DNA of 55,538 bases from Mycolicibacter arupensis. Lineage in GTDB: Bacteria > Actinomycetota > Actinomycetes > Mycobacteriales > Mycobacteriaceae. The position numbers and the translations under genes are program-made. Each line of letters starts with the position of its first letter. The stretch's first letter is position 1. The notes beneath the pieces were generated by a model. It worked only from the letters and a program-made list of their open reading frames with translations, searched no databases and was not told the origin of the DNA. Positions 25,522 through 34,729 of the stretch are shown here, piece after piece. The DNA is taken from assembly GCF_002086515.1 (NCBI RefSeq), contig NZ_MVHH01000030.1, forward strand, positions 1 to 55,538, written 5' to 3'.

Positions 25522-26946
25522 TCACGTCCCCTGGATCTCACCGCAGTTGGACGTGGTCGGTACACCGTTGAACCGATCGGCGACCCACGCCATGCTGCGT
25601 TCACCGTCAACGAACTGCGGCAACAGGATGTTGATGTCCATCTTGTTGAGGAAGGGCGGCTGTTCGTTGGTCCACAACTGGACGTCGGCACCCTGGGCGC
25701 ACCAGTCCCGAGCAGTGTCGTGTGCGGCGTTGTACGGGGCCAACGGGTCCCACCGGTTATGCGAAATGTACACCGGTACTGTGGGTTTGATGTTGCCGAT
25801 GCGTTGCGCGGCGAAGATGCTCTTGAACGGATCGGTTGAGGCGATCTGATTCAAGTCGTCTTTGAAATAGAACTGCAGATGACGGAAGGCGTAGTCCACG
25901 CCGCCCTGCACCAGGCAGGTGTGCCCACTCCAATCGAGCATCTGAACGCCACGTGGTGTGAGTGCATCCCAGATCGGTTGCTCGGTTTCCGGATAGGAGG
26001 CCTGGATACCACGAAGCAGGTAGCCGGCCAGGACGGCCAGGAAGTTGCCATCCACCGCCGGGATGACCTCCGGAATGTTGGTGATCGGGGCATTCGCATA
26101 GCTGCCGACAACCTTGAGTTCCGGCGCATAGGTCGCGGCCAGTTCAGCCGCAGACAACGACGCCTGCCCTCCTGTTGCCCAGCCCCAAAATGCGACAGGA
26201 CCATCTGGATCCAGTGAAGTCCCCGGCAGCTTCTGGGCTGCACGGGCAGCATCGATCAACGCAGTTCCGGCCGCGACTCGATTCAGGAACTGAGGCGAGA
26301 CGGGGCTGTGAATGCCCTCGCCGACACCGTCGGTCACCACGATGGAGTATCCGCGCGCCAGCAGCGTGGCGATGAAGCCTTCTTCGTAGTTGAACATCAG
26401 GTCGAAGCCTTGCGAGAAGTGGATGCCCTGATCGAAGAGCCGCGACGGTGCGCACTGCTCACCCACTCCGTAAGGCCCGGTGGCGTAAGCCAAAAGTGGG
26501 CGCGGTCCTTTGCCAGACCAAGGCACGTCGGATTCGATATAGGTGCCGGTTACCGGCACCGGCGTGCCCTGAGCATCGGTGCTGAGGTACATGATGCGGG
26601 TGCCGGAGCCGACGAATGCGCCAAGCTGCCCCGAGGGTTCCAGCACCAGCCGCGACGGCTCGGTACGGATCACGTCACCGGGCTTGCCGGACGGCAGGGG
26701 GTGCGGCGGAGTGTAGAACTGCTCGTACTTGATGTCATCGGCGTGCGCAACGCGTGTGGGCAGCACCGCTACGACACCGAACATGAACGCGACCACCAGC
26801 GCCACGGTCAATCTCCGAGAATGACTCGCCCCCGCCGCGGGCTGGGTTGGCATCACCTGGGCGCCACTCGCTCTGGCCGCTCGACCACGCAGCATCCACG
26901 ACGGAGAGCCGGACGCTTGGTTCCACTTTTTCACTTGTGCCCGCAT
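25522..26946 (-). CDS. Secreted lipase-fold (LIP family) protein with replaced catalytic residues
   Basis: A 474-residue exported protein. A hydrophobic signal segment (LTVALVVAFMFGVVAVLP, ending RVAHA before DDIKYEQF) follows a long N-terminal region. The body resembles secretory LIP-type lipases: GTRIMYLSTD, LLAYATGPYGVGEQC, GFIATLLARGYSIVVTDGVG, and a C-terminal AWVADRFNGVPTTSNC tail with cysteines. The nucleophile elbow reads FWGWATGGQAS: Ala257 (GCA) stands where the catalytic Ser belongs, and no His occurs in the last 60 residues where the catalytic His is expected. The Asp region (NRWDPLAPY) remains. ATG 26946 is chosen for GAGGAAGG upstream; ATG 26853 would give a shorter signal peptide. 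It is probably catalytically dead as a lipase. Confidence 0.8.
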   Translation of the reverse strand: MRAQVKKWNQASGSPSWMLRGRAARASGAQVMPTQPAAGASHSRRLTVALVVAFMFGVVAVLPTRVAHADDIKYEQFYTPPHPLPSGKPGDVIRTEPSRLVLEPSGQLGAFVGSGTRIMYLSTDAQGTPVPVTGTYIESDVPWSGKGPRPLLAYATGPYGVGEQCAPSRLFDQGIHFSQGFDLMFNYEEGFIATLLARGYSIVVTDGVGEGIHSPVSPQFLNRVAAGTALIDAARAAQKLPGTSLDPDGPVAFWGWATGGQASLSAAELAATYAPELKVVGSYANAPITNIPEVIPAVDGNFLAVLAGYLLRGIQASYPETEQPIWDALTPRGVQMLDWSGHTCLVQGGVDYAFRHLQFYFKDDLNQIASTDPFKSIFAAQRIGNIKPTVPVYISHNRWDPLAPYNAAHDTARDWCAQGADVQLWTNEQPPFLNKMDINILLPQFVDGERSMAWVADRFNGVPTTSNCGEIQGT

Positions 26947-27585
26947 TCCTTGAGACCTTCCTCGCCGAACAGAGGGCATTGAACGCCGCTGATACCACGA
27001 CTAATCGCCCGTGACTGTCGACCCGACTGAAATACCACGATTCTGACCGTCCAACACTCCCGTCTGATTTTTGCCGGTGTGAGCGGCGAAGAAACCACGT
27101 GAGTGTGTCTGTTGCCGCACTGAACATAACGGCTCCGATGCTCAGCAGAGATCCGACCGAGATCCTCAACCACCCACGACAAGCGTGCTGACCAGCGACT
27201 TTACGTCCGCATCTGCATTTGATCCATTATGATGAAAAGGTGATTGGCGTCTCGATTGTGACGTTTCTCGAATGATCATCGGATGAATGTCGGGGCGTGC
27301 CCGGTCTTCGTTATAGATATTTCCTATGCAGGGTAAGGGAGAACCTATATACCGCCGTAGTTGTGGGCGGTAATTACTATCGGCCGATAGGGAAACCTGG
27401 TTACCAAGATTCCCCGGTCATCGATTTCATCGTTACGAACCGAGCCGCATCGGTGTTGTTGACTCGGGCTGACACCTGGGAACGGATCGCGTCGAGCGAG
27501 CGACCGGTATGTGGCACGGCGGCCTCACCTCATGTGCGCACACCTGGCACCTCCTACGATCGGGGTACCAAGCGGGAGGACCAGC
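26947..27585. promoter_or_regulatory. Divergent intergenic region between lipase-like and nitrilase genes
   Basis: 640 bp without a supported gene. The part 27180-27460 is clearly AT-richer than the rest and likely holds promoters for both directions. I could not define -10/-35 elements with confidence. Confidence 0.45.
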
Positions 27586-28530
27586 ATGCCGAAAGCCGGG
27601 GTCGCACAGGTCGGGTCTGTGCTGTTCGATACCGCTGCGACGCTGGCCAAGCTCGAGACGTTCGTCGACCGCGCCCAGGCGGCGGGGGTCGAGTTCTTGG
27701 TGTTCCCGGAGGCGTTCGTGGGCGGCTACCCCAAGGGGTTGTCATTCGGCGCGGTAGTCGGGTCTCGCACGCCGGCCGGCCGCGACGAGTTCGTGCGCTA
27801 CTGCTCGTCGGCGGTGACGGTGCCTGGACCCGAGACCCAGCAGATCGGCGAGCTCGCACGCCGATCGGGAATGACGATCGTGGTGGGCGTGATCGAGCGC
27901 GACGGCGGAACCCTGTATTGCACGGCGGTCTACTTGGGCGCCGACGGCCAGTTGTTGGGCAAGCACCGCAAACTCATGCCGACCGGCAGCGAACGGCTCA
28001 TCTGGGGTCAGGGCGACGGCTCGACCATCGACGTTTTCGACTCCCCCGCCGGCCGGTTCGCCGCGACGATCTGCTGGGAGAACTACATGCCCCAGTTCCG
28101 CCTCGCCACCTATCAGCAGGGCGTGCAGTTGTGGTGCGCCCCCACGGTCGATGACCGTGACATCTGGCAGTCGACCATGCGGCACATCGCCTATGAGGGA
28201 AGGTGTTTCGTGCTCAGCGCCTGCCAGTACCTAAGCACCGCCGACCTGCCCCAGAGTTACCAAAACCAGGATCCGCAGCAAAGCGACCAATTGATACGCG
28301 GCGGCAGCGTCATCGTCTCACCTCTCGGCGAGGTGCTCGCCGGCCCGGTCTACGGTGCCGAAGGCCTACTGGTGGCCGACCTCGATCTCGACGACCAGAT
28401 CCGCGGCAAGTACGACCTCGACGTCACCGGCCACTACGCACGCCCAGACGTGTTCACCCTGACCGTCGACACCAGCGCTCGAAGCGCAGTCGCGTCGGCG
28501 CCCACGGGAGGTGACGGTGCACCGACGTAA
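27586..28530 (+). CDS. Nitrilase (C-N hydrolase superfamily, CWE type)
   Basis: A 314-residue nitrilase-superfamily enzyme. The catalytic triad is visible as Glu in VFPEAFVGGYPKG, Lys in KHRKLMPTGSERLIWGQGDG and Cys in FAATICWENYMP; the CWE context and Arg-rich KHRKL/ERLIW segment are those of true nitrilases, which convert nitriles to carboxylic acids plus ammonia. ATG 27586 has GGAGG upstream. It converges on the methyltransferase gene, 6 bp away. A fragment of a second copy survives at 19011-19072. Confidence 0.92.
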   Translation: MPKAGVAQVGSVLFDTAATLAKLETFVDRAQAAGVEFLVFPEAFVGGYPKGLSFGAVVGSRTPAGRDEFVRYCSSAVTVPGPETQQIGELARRSGMTIVVGVIERDGGTLYCTAVYLGADGQLLGKHRKLMPTGSERLIWGQGDGSTIDVFDSPAGRFAATICWENYMPQFRLATYQQGVQLWCAPTVDDRDIWQSTMRHIAYEGRCFVLSACQYLSTADLPQSYQNQDPQQSDQLIRGGSVIVSPLGEVLAGPVYGAEGLLVADLDLDDQIRGKYDLDVTGHYARPDVFTLTVDTSARSAVASAPTGGDGAPT

Positions 28531-28536
28531 CCCCCT

Positions 28537-29142
28537 TCACCCGACCCGCCCCACCCCGGGAACAAACCGGCCGACGGTGCTGCGGTAGTTCTCATAGGCC
28601 TCGCCATGGGTGCGCACCAGGTAGGGCTCTTCAACCACGCGGACCTGCAGTTCGATCGAGACCAGCAGGACTCCGCACACGATGAGAGCCAACGGATTAG
28701 GGGTCATCAGGGTGATGCCGGCGGCGAAGGCCAGCATGGCGGTGAAGATCGGGTTGCGCACCCGCGCGAACACGCCGTGACGCACCAGGGCGGTGGTCTC
28801 ACCGGCGTCCACGCCGATGCGCCAGGACTCCCCCATGTCGTACTGGCTGTGGAGGGTGGCCGCGATGCCGGTCAGCGCGAGAAGCGTGCCGACGGCCTGC
28901 AACACGGGCGTGTGCAGCTGGGGAATCGGGGCGAGGGTGCCGGTCAGCTGTAGCAGCGGGGCGGTGACGCCGGCGAGCATGGCGACCACGAACCCGACGC
29001 CGGCGAGCCACTCCGGGGAACCGGGGCGCCCGCTGACGCCGCGAAATCCGGTGCTCCCGGTGCGGCGGTACTGGTTCCAGCTGCGCCAGCCGAATCCCAG
29101 TGCGACGAAGACGATGTAGAGCGCGATCGCGGTGGCGGCCAT
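28537..29142 (-). CDS. Isoprenylcysteine carboxyl methyltransferase-like membrane methyltransferase
   Basis: A 201-residue protein with about four membrane helices. The C-terminal part has the ICMT/PEMT-type SAM-binding signature RHGVFARVRNPIF and EEPYLVRTHGEAYENYRSTVGRFVPG. Bacterial members methylate small or unknown substrates. It starts 18 bp after the CDF transporter stop and is likely in its transcript. A degraded copy of its 3' end lies at 18877-19010. Confidence 0.88.
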   Translation of the reverse strand: MAATAIALYIVFVALGFGWRSWNQYRRTGSTGFRGVSGRPGSPEWLAGVGFVVAMLAGVTAPLLQLTGTLAPIPQLHTPVLQAVGTLLALTGIAATLHSQYDMGESWRIGVDAGETTALVRHGVFARVRNPIFTAMLAFAAGITLMTPNPLALIVCGVLLVSIELQVRVVEEPYLVRTHGEAYENYRSTVGRFVPGVGRVG

Positions 29143-29160
29143 GGCCGAAACCTCCTGGGG

Positions 29161-30129
29161 TTAGGGGTGGTGGGCCCGGTGACTCGGACCGTGGGGGTGG
29201 TCGCAATGCGCATCGGCGAGCTCGGCCCCGAGGTGGTCGACCTGCAAGGTGGTGTGTTCGATGTTGTGACTTGCGGCCAACAGCCGGCTCAGATCGGCGC
29301 GCACGGCGTGGCAGTCACTGGCCGGCGCCACCAGAATGTGGGCCGACAACGCCGGAGATCCGGACGTGATTTCCCAGATGTGCAGGTCGTGCACTTCGAG
29401 AACGCCGTCACGGCGGCCCAGCTCGTCCCCGATCACCGCGGGGTCCAGGCCAAGCGGGGCCGCTTCCAGAAAGACTCGGCTCGACGCCACCACCAGCCCG
29501 ACGCCGGCCTTGAGCATCAAGACCACCACCACCAGCGTGGCAAGGGCGTCGGCGCGGGCGAATCCGGTGGTCATGATGATCACCCCGGCCACGGCGGTCG
29601 CGATGAACGCGAACAGGTCGTTGAGGATGTGCTGGAAGGCACCCTCGACATTGAGGCTGGACCGGTTGGCGCGGCTGATCATCCACGTCGCCGCAAGATT
29701 CACGACGATCCCGCACAATGCCGTGATGAGCACCAGGGTGCCCGCGACCTCGGGGGGCTGGGCCAACCGGCGGATGGCCTCATAGGCAAGCCACGCCGCC
29801 AGCACCAACAAGGTGACGCCGTTGGCTTGGGCCGACAGGATCTCGACCCGTTTCCAGCCATAGGTCATTCGCCCTGCGGCGGGTCTGGCCGCCAGCCGAA
29901 TGGCCCACAGCGCCACTACGATCGATGCCGCATCGGTGAGCATGTGCGCGGCGTCAGAGAGCAGCGCCAACGATCCGGCGATCACACCTACGGTCACTTC
30001 GCCGAGCATGAAGACGGTGATCACGGCCAGCGCGCCGGCCAGCCATCGCCGGTCACTGTCCGCCGAGGCGTGCCCGTGGGAGTGGGCGTGACCGGGGGTT
30101 TCTGGTGCCACTGCCCCGTGCTGCGTCAT
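29161..30129 (-). CDS. Cation diffusion facilitator metal exporter (CzcD/ZitB-like)
   Basis: A 322-residue CDF antiporter. It has a His-rich N-terminus (HAHSHGHAS), six membrane helices, the metal-site HxxxD pairs LLSDAAHMLTDAAS and FQHILNDLFAF, the cytosolic C-terminal domain with HDLHIWEITSG and a His-rich tail (HCDHPHGPSHRAHHP). CDF proteins export Zn2+, Co2+ or Ni2+ in exchange for protons. A perfect dyad 12 bp upstream of its start suggests control by an ArsR/SmtB-type metal sensor, as the nickel/cobalt sensor KmtR controls a CDF gene in M. tuberculosis. Confidence 0.93.
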   Translation of the reverse strand: MTQHGAVAPETPGHAHSHGHASADSDRRWLAGALAVITVFMLGEVTVGVIAGSLALLSDAAHMLTDAASIVVALWAIRLAARPAAGRMTYGWKRVEILSAQANGVTLLVLAAWLAYEAIRRLAQPPEVAGTLVLITALCGIVVNLAATWMISRANRSSLNVEGAFQHILNDLFAFIATAVAGVIIMTTGFARADALATLVVVVLMLKAGVGLVVASSRVFLEAAPLGLDPAVIGDELGRRDGVLEVHDLHIWEITSGSPALSAHILVAPASDCHAVRADLSRLLAASHNIEHTTLQVDHLGAELADAHCDHPHGPSHRAHHP

Positions 30130-30141
30130 GACAGAAATATA

Positions 30142-30163
30142 TGCATATATCGCTATATATGCA
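30142..30163. promoter_or_regulatory. Metalloregulator-like 9-4-9 inverted repeat upstream of the CDF gene
   Basis: The arms TGCATATAT and ATATATGCA are perfect and separated by CGCT. AT-rich dyads of this shape in GC-rich mycobacterial DNA are typical of ArsR/SmtB-type sensors. It lies 12 bp from the CDF start codon and so would block initiation. Confidence 0.7.
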
Positions 30164-30186
30164 ATAGTTGCGTTGCGGCGGCCGCG

Positions 30187-30780
30187 CTAACCCTTGGCGT
30201 TCAGGCTGGGCAGCAGCACATCGTCGACCACCACGCGGACCGTTTCCTCTGTCGGCGGCCGGTCGGCGACCAACGCCCGAAAAACCAGGTAGCCCGGCAA
30301 CAGGTCGTAGATCTCGTGGTTGATCGCCGAGGCCTCGATCTCGCCGCGCTCGACGGCGGCGGCCAGCACCGCATCGATCACGAGGGTGTGCTGCAGCACG
30401 AACTTCTGCTGCATCGCCTCCCGCAGTGCCGGACTGTGCGACATCTCGTTGAGGACCGCGCGCATGGTGCGCATGTGCTCCAGTGCCTGCTCGCAGGTCG
30501 CGCGGCCGATCGACAGCAGATCGCCGCGCAGCGATCCGGTGTTGGGCGGGGTGGCGGCGCTGCGGATGCCTTCGACGATCGCCGCCAGCACCAGATCCGC
30601 TTTTGTCGGCCAGCGCCGATACACCGTGGCTTTGCTCGCCTTGGCGGTGGTCGCCACGGCTTCGACGCTGAAACGGTCATAGCCGTGCTGCTGAAGCAGC
30701 TCCAGCGTGATCGCCAACAGCTCGGCCTCCCGCTCACTCCACGGGCACGTCGACTCGTCGCAACTGTCTTTGGAAATCAT
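30187..30780 (-). CDS. TetR/AcrR-family regulator divergent from mmpS/mmpL
   Basis: A 197-residue TetR protein with helix-turn-helix SVEAVATTAKASKATVYRRWPTKADLVLA. ATG 30780 (MISKDSCDE) is chosen; in-frame starts to 30825 exist. It is divergent from mmpS-mmpL with a palindrome between them, and is upstream of and on the same strand as the CDF gene. The most likely target is the MmpS/MmpL pair. Confidence 0.88.
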   Translation of the reverse strand: MISKDSCDESTCPWSEREAELLAITLELLQQHGYDRFSVEAVATTAKASKATVYRRWPTKADLVLAAIVEGIRSAATPPNTGSLRGDLLSIGRATCEQALEHMRTMRAVLNEMSHSPALREAMQQKFVLQHTLVIDAVLAAAVERGEIEASAINHEIYDLLPGYLVFRALVADRPPTEETVRVVVDDVLLPSLNAKG

Positions 30781-30858
30781 CGGCCCCTTACTTACCACAC
30801 CGCGGGCACGCGGTTTGCGCAGCAATTTGTCCGTATGTCAAGTGTCTTGCGATCAAGC

Positions 30859-30872
30859 GTACGGTACCGTAC
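30859..30872. promoter_or_regulatory. 14-bp perfect palindrome in the TetR/mmpS divergent region
   Basis: GTACGGTACCGTAC is self-complementary and flanked by more CGTAC-like repeats (30880-30886). It is 79 bp from the TetR start and 73 bp from mmpS, a good candidate for the TetR operator. Confidence 0.6.
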
Positions 30873-30944
30873 CGTTCTCGCGTACGCGACGATTTCACCG
30901 CACTGCATCGCGCAATCGTCATCGGGACGTCGAGGGGCTTTGTT

Positions 30945-31391
30945 GTGAGCAGGTTTTCGGTAACCGCAGTGGCTCGCCGACAGTGGGTGGTCATCGTGGT
31001 GGTTGTGGTGGTCGCCCTGGTCGGGTTCAGTGTCGACCGGCTACGCGGCATCTTCGGATCCAACAACGAAGTCTCCAGGCCCGGCTCCGAGGCGCTGGAG
31101 AACACCGGCTACAACCCCAAGCACGTGCTGTTCGAAGTGTTCGGAGCTCCCGGAGCGGTGGCCACCATCAACTTCTTGGACATCAACGCACAACCTCAAC
31201 GCGTCGCCGATGTGCCGCTGCCGTGGTCGCAAACCCTGACCACCGACGAACCGACGATGTATGCCGACCTCCGCGCCCAAGGCGACGGCTCCACCATCGG
31301 CTGCCGCATCACCGTCAACGGCATCGTCAAAGACGAACGTTCGTCCGACAACGTCAACGGGTACATCGCCTGCTTGGACAAGACGGCGTGA
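30945..31391 (+). CDS. MmpS-family membrane accessory protein
   Basis: A 148-residue MmpS protein: a short cytosolic start, one membrane helix (WVVIVVVVVVALVGFSV) and a periplasmic beta domain (VLFEVFGAPGAVATINFLD, then TMYADLRAQGDGSTIGCRITVNG). MmpS proteins assist MmpL exporters. GTG 30945 is the start; the stop overlaps the mmpL GTG (GTGA). Confidence 0.93.
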   Translation: MSRFSVTAVARRQWVVIVVVVVVALVGFSVDRLRGIFGSNNEVSRPGSEALENTGYNPKHVLFEVFGAPGAVATINFLDINAQPQRVADVPLPWSQTLTTDEPTMYADLRAQGDGSTIGCRITVNGIVKDERSSDNVNGYIACLDKTA

Positions 31392-34255
31392 GCGGGCACC
31401 GCACCGCTCCCCCGGCCGACGGTCCGCGGGCGGCCCGGCTCATCCGCAGACTGTCGCTGCCGATCCTGTTGATCTGGATCGCCATCGCCGCCATCTCGAA
31501 CACCATCGCGCCCCAGCTGGAGGTCGTCGGATGGGAACGCTCGGTGGGACAGAACGCCCCGGACGCACCGGGCATTCTCGCGATGCGGCACATCGGTCAG
31601 GTCTTCAACGAATTCGATTCCGACAGTGCGGCGATGATCGTGCTCGAAGGCGACGAACCACTGGGACCCGAGGCACACACCTACCACGACGGCCTGGTGA
31701 AGAAGCTGCAGGCCGACACCGAACACGTCGAGCATGTGCAGGACTTCTGGGGCGATCCGCTCACCGCGGGCGGGTCACAGAGCAAAGACGGCAAAGCCGC
31801 CCTGACGCAGATCTATCTTCGCGGCAACCAGGGCGAGGCGATGTCGAACGAATCCGTCGACGCCGTCCGCAAGATCGTTGACGACACACCGCCTCCGCCC
31901 GGCCTCCACGCCTACGTCACGGGCGCCTCACCTTTGGTGACCGACAACTTCGAGGTCGGCAGCGCAGGCACCAACGAGGTCACCGGAATCACCTTCCTGG
32001 TGATCGGCCTCATGCTGCTGTTCGTCTACCGCTCCCTGACCACCATGGTGATCGTGCTGGCGACGGTGGCCATCGAGCTCGCCGCCGCCCGCGGAGTGGT
32101 CGCGGTCCTGGCGCACGCCGGCGTGATCGGCCTGTCCACCTATGCGACGAACCTGTTGACGCTGTTGGCCATTGCCGCCGGAACCGACTACGCGATCTTC
32201 GTGGTCGGGCGCTACCAGGAGGCCCGCGGCAAGGGGATGGAACGCCTGGACGCCTACCACGACATGTGGCGCGGCACCGTCCATGTCATGGTCGGCTCGG
32301 GACTGACCATCGCCGGCGCCGTCGCATGCATGGGCTTCACCCGCCTCCCCTACTTCCAGACGCTTGGCATCCCCGCGGCCATCGGTGTTCTGGTGACCTT
32401 GGCGGCCGCACTCACGCTGGGGCCCGCCGTGCTGTTGATGGCCACCCGGTTCGGCCTGATGGAACCCAAAGTGGCTCAGCGGACCCGTGGTTGGCGCCGG
32501 ATCGGCACCGCAATCGTGCGCTGGCCCGGACCGATCCTGGTGGTCACCAGCGGGGTCGCATTGATCGGGCTGTTGGCGCTGCCCGGCTACCACACCAGCT
32601 ACGACAACCGGCCCTACATTCCCGCCAGCGCACCCGGTGTCGTCGGGATGGAAGCTGCCGAACGGCACTTCACCGAGGCGCGGATCAACCCCGAGTTGGT
32701 GATGATCGAAACCGATCACGACATGCGCAACCCAGCCGACATGCTGATCCTCGAACGTGCGGCCAAGGCGGTACTACACACCCCGGGAATCGCTCTGGTG
32801 CAGTCGATCACCCGCCCCTTGGGGACGCCCATCACCCACAGCTCCATTCCCTTCCAGATCAGCGCGTCCAGCGCGAGCCAGATCATGAACCTGGACTACC
32901 AAAAAGACCGGGCCAATGATCTGCTCAAGCAGGCCGGCGAGATCGACAACACCATCGCGGTGCTCAAGCAGCAGCTCGACCTGCAACAGCGCAGCGCCGA
33001 CGCCACCCACGAACAGACCCAGGCGTTTCACGACACCGTCACCACGGTCAACACCCTGCGCGACAAGCTGGCCGACTTCGACGACCAATTCCGTCCGCTG
33101 CGCAACTACTTCTACTGGGAACCGCACTGCTTCGACATTCCGATGTGCTGGGCGATGCGGTCAGTATTCGACTCCCTGGATGGAATCGCCGAGCTGTCCG
33201 AGAAGTTCAGCACCATCACCGCGAGCCTGGACAACCTCGACGCCCTACAGCCGCAATTGGTCGCGCTGCTGCCGCCGCAGATCGCCATCCAGGAACGCAA
33301 TCGCGAACTCACGCTCTCGAATTTCGCCACCACCGGCGGCATCAACGCGCAGAGCGAAGAGGCCCTGAACAACGCCACCGCCATGGGCAAGGCCTTCGAC
33401 GACGCCAAGAACGACGACTCGTTCTATCTGCCACCGGAGGCCTTCGACAACGCCGACTTCAAGCGCGGCCTCAAGCTCTTCTTGTCACCCGACGGCAAGG
33501 CCGCCCGCATGATCGTGACCCACCAGGGCAATCCGGCCGACCCGCAGGCGATTCCGCACATCAACGCCATCAAGGAAGCGGTCTTCGACGCACTCAAGGC
33601 CACCCCGATGTCCGACGCCAAGATCTACGTCGCGGGAATCGGCTCGACCAACAAGGACATCTCGGAGGGGATGAAGTACGACCTTCTGATCTCGGCGCTG
33701 GCCGCGGTCGCCCTCATTCTGCTGATCATGGTGATCGTGACGCGCAGCCTCGTGGCGGCAGTGATCATCGTCGGCACCGTGGTGGTCTCCTTGGGCGCAT
33801 CGGTGGGCCTGTCGGTCCTGGTGTGGCAGTACATCTTCGGGATTCACCTGTTCTGGGTGGTGGTGCCGCTGGCCATCATCTTGCTGTTGGCGGTGGGCGC
33901 GGACTACAACCTGCTGCTGGTATCCCGATTCCAGGAGGAATTGCCCGCGGGGCTGAATACCGCCATCATCCGGTCGATGGGCGGCACCGGCTCGGTGGTC
34001 ACCTCGGCGGGGCTGGTGTTCTCAGCGACCATGGCGGCCTTCATCTTCAGCCCCCTGGTGATCCTCGGCCAGATCGGTACCACGATCGGCCTGGGCCTGT
34101 TGTTCGACACCTTGATCGTGCGGTCGTTCATGACCCCCTCGATCGCCGCACTGCTGGGTAAGTGGTTCTGGTGGCCGCAGTTGGTGCGCCAGCGTCCGAT
34201 TCCGGCGAAATGGCCCGAGCCGCTTCAGCGCACACCCGAGCAGGCCGCGCTGTGA
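31388..34255 (+). CDS. MmpL-family RND transporter
   Basis: A 955-residue RND transporter with twelve membrane helices in two halves. The proton-relay Asp-Tyr pairs are GTDYAIFVVGRYQEA in the first and GADYNLLLVSRFQEE in the second half. Between the halves lies a coiled-coil-rich periplasmic loop (around 32,900-33,400; NTIAVLKQQLDLQQRS) typical of the MmpL4/5 type with a CxxxxxC (HCFDIPMCW). MmpL proteins export lipids or siderophores; the substrate is not predictable. GTG 31388 is coupled to mmpS. Confidence 0.95.
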   Translation: MSGHRTAPPADGPRAARLIRRLSLPILLIWIAIAAISNTIAPQLEVVGWERSVGQNAPDAPGILAMRHIGQVFNEFDSDSAAMIVLEGDEPLGPEAHTYHDGLVKKLQADTEHVEHVQDFWGDPLTAGGSQSKDGKAALTQIYLRGNQGEAMSNESVDAVRKIVDDTPPPPGLHAYVTGASPLVTDNFEVGSAGTNEVTGITFLVIGLMLLFVYRSLTTMVIVLATVAIELAAARGVVAVLAHAGVIGLSTYATNLLTLLAIAAGTDYAIFVVGRYQEARGKGMERLDAYHDMWRGTVHVMVGSGLTIAGAVACMGFTRLPYFQTLGIPAAIGVLVTLAAALTLGPAVLLMATRFGLMEPKVAQRTRGWRRIGTAIVRWPGPILVVTSGVALIGLLALPGYHTSYDNRPYIPASAPGVVGMEAAERHFTEARINPELVMIETDHDMRNPADMLILERAAKAVLHTPGIALVQSITRPLGTPITHSSIPFQISASSASQIMNLDYQKDRANDLLKQAGEIDNTIAVLKQQLDLQQRSADATHEQTQAFHDTVTTVNTLRDKLADFDDQFRPLRNYFYWEPHCFDIPMCWAMRSVFDSLDGIAELSEKFSTITASLDNLDALQPQLVALLPPQIAIQERNRELTLSNFATTGGINAQSEEALNNATAMGKAFDDAKNDDSFYLPPEAFDNADFKRGLKLFLSPDGKAARMIVTHQGNPADPQAIPHINAIKEAVFDALKATPMSDAKIYVAGIGSTNKDISEGMKYDLLISALAAVALILLIMVIVTRSLVAAVIIVGTVVVSLGASVGLSVLVWQYIFGIHLFWVVVPLAIILLLAVGADYNLLLVSRFQEELPAGLNTAIIRSMGGTGSVVTSAGLVFSATMAAFIFSPLVILGQIGTTIGLGLLFDTLIVRSFMTPSIAALLGKWFWWPQLVRQRPIPAKWPEPLQRTPEQAAL

Positions 34256-34725
34256 CGCGCGGCCACGCCGCGCCGCGGCCACGATCCGCATTGCGCTTCG
34301 CCGTCGCGACCGCGATGCTGACCGGCGCGCTGGCCACCGCCGGCGTTGCCGCCGCCGACGCCACCGACGACTATCCGATTCCCCACCGGATCCTGCGCAC
34401 CCCCTGCACGGCGGAACAGATCATGGCCGCCGCCCGCGACGTCGAGCCCGTCTACTTCCAGCGCTACATGATCGACTACCACAACAAGCCGGCCGCCGAC
34501 CAGCAAGGCGCCCAGGACAGCATCCACAGATTCTTCGCCATGGATTACGCCGGTCGCCGCCAATACGCCGAAGACACCGCCACCAACGCCTTCTTCGAGC
34601 TCATGTCCTGGCGGTGGCCCAACTGGGCCAAACTGTTCTTCAACAACAAGGGCGTGGCCGCTCGCACCACCGAGAGCTGCCTGAACTATCCAGCCGACGA
34701 CATGTCGATCTGGGACTGGCGCTAG
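34252..34725 (+). CDS. Small exported protein coupled to mmpL (DUF5078-like)
   Basis: A 157-residue protein with a signal peptide (FAVATAMLTGALATAGVAAADA) and a mature part with two Cys (RTPCTAEQ, TESCLNYPADD). By memory it resembles the mycobacterial DUF5078 proteins of unknown role. GTG 34252 overlaps the mmpL stop (GTGA), so it should be made with the transporter and act outside the membrane, perhaps as a partner of the MmpL periplasmic loops. Confidence 0.75.
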   Translation: MTRGHAAPRPRSALRFAVATAMLTGALATAGVAAADATDDYPIPHRILRTPCTAEQIMAAARDVEPVYFQRYMIDYHNKPAADQQGAQDSIHRFFAMDYAGRRQYAEDTATNAFFELMSWRWPNWAKLFFNNKGVAARTTESCLNYPADDMSIWDWR

Positions 34726-34729
34726 GAGA

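Noticed and set aside
26931..27182. Minus-strand frame of 83 codons upstream of the lipase-like gene
   Set aside because: It overlaps the lipase-like start region in another frame and has no family resemblance.
29167..30948. Long plus-strand frame opposite the CDF and TetR genes
   Set aside because: It lies antisense to well-supported genes and has the repetitive His/Asp/Gly composition of a shadow.
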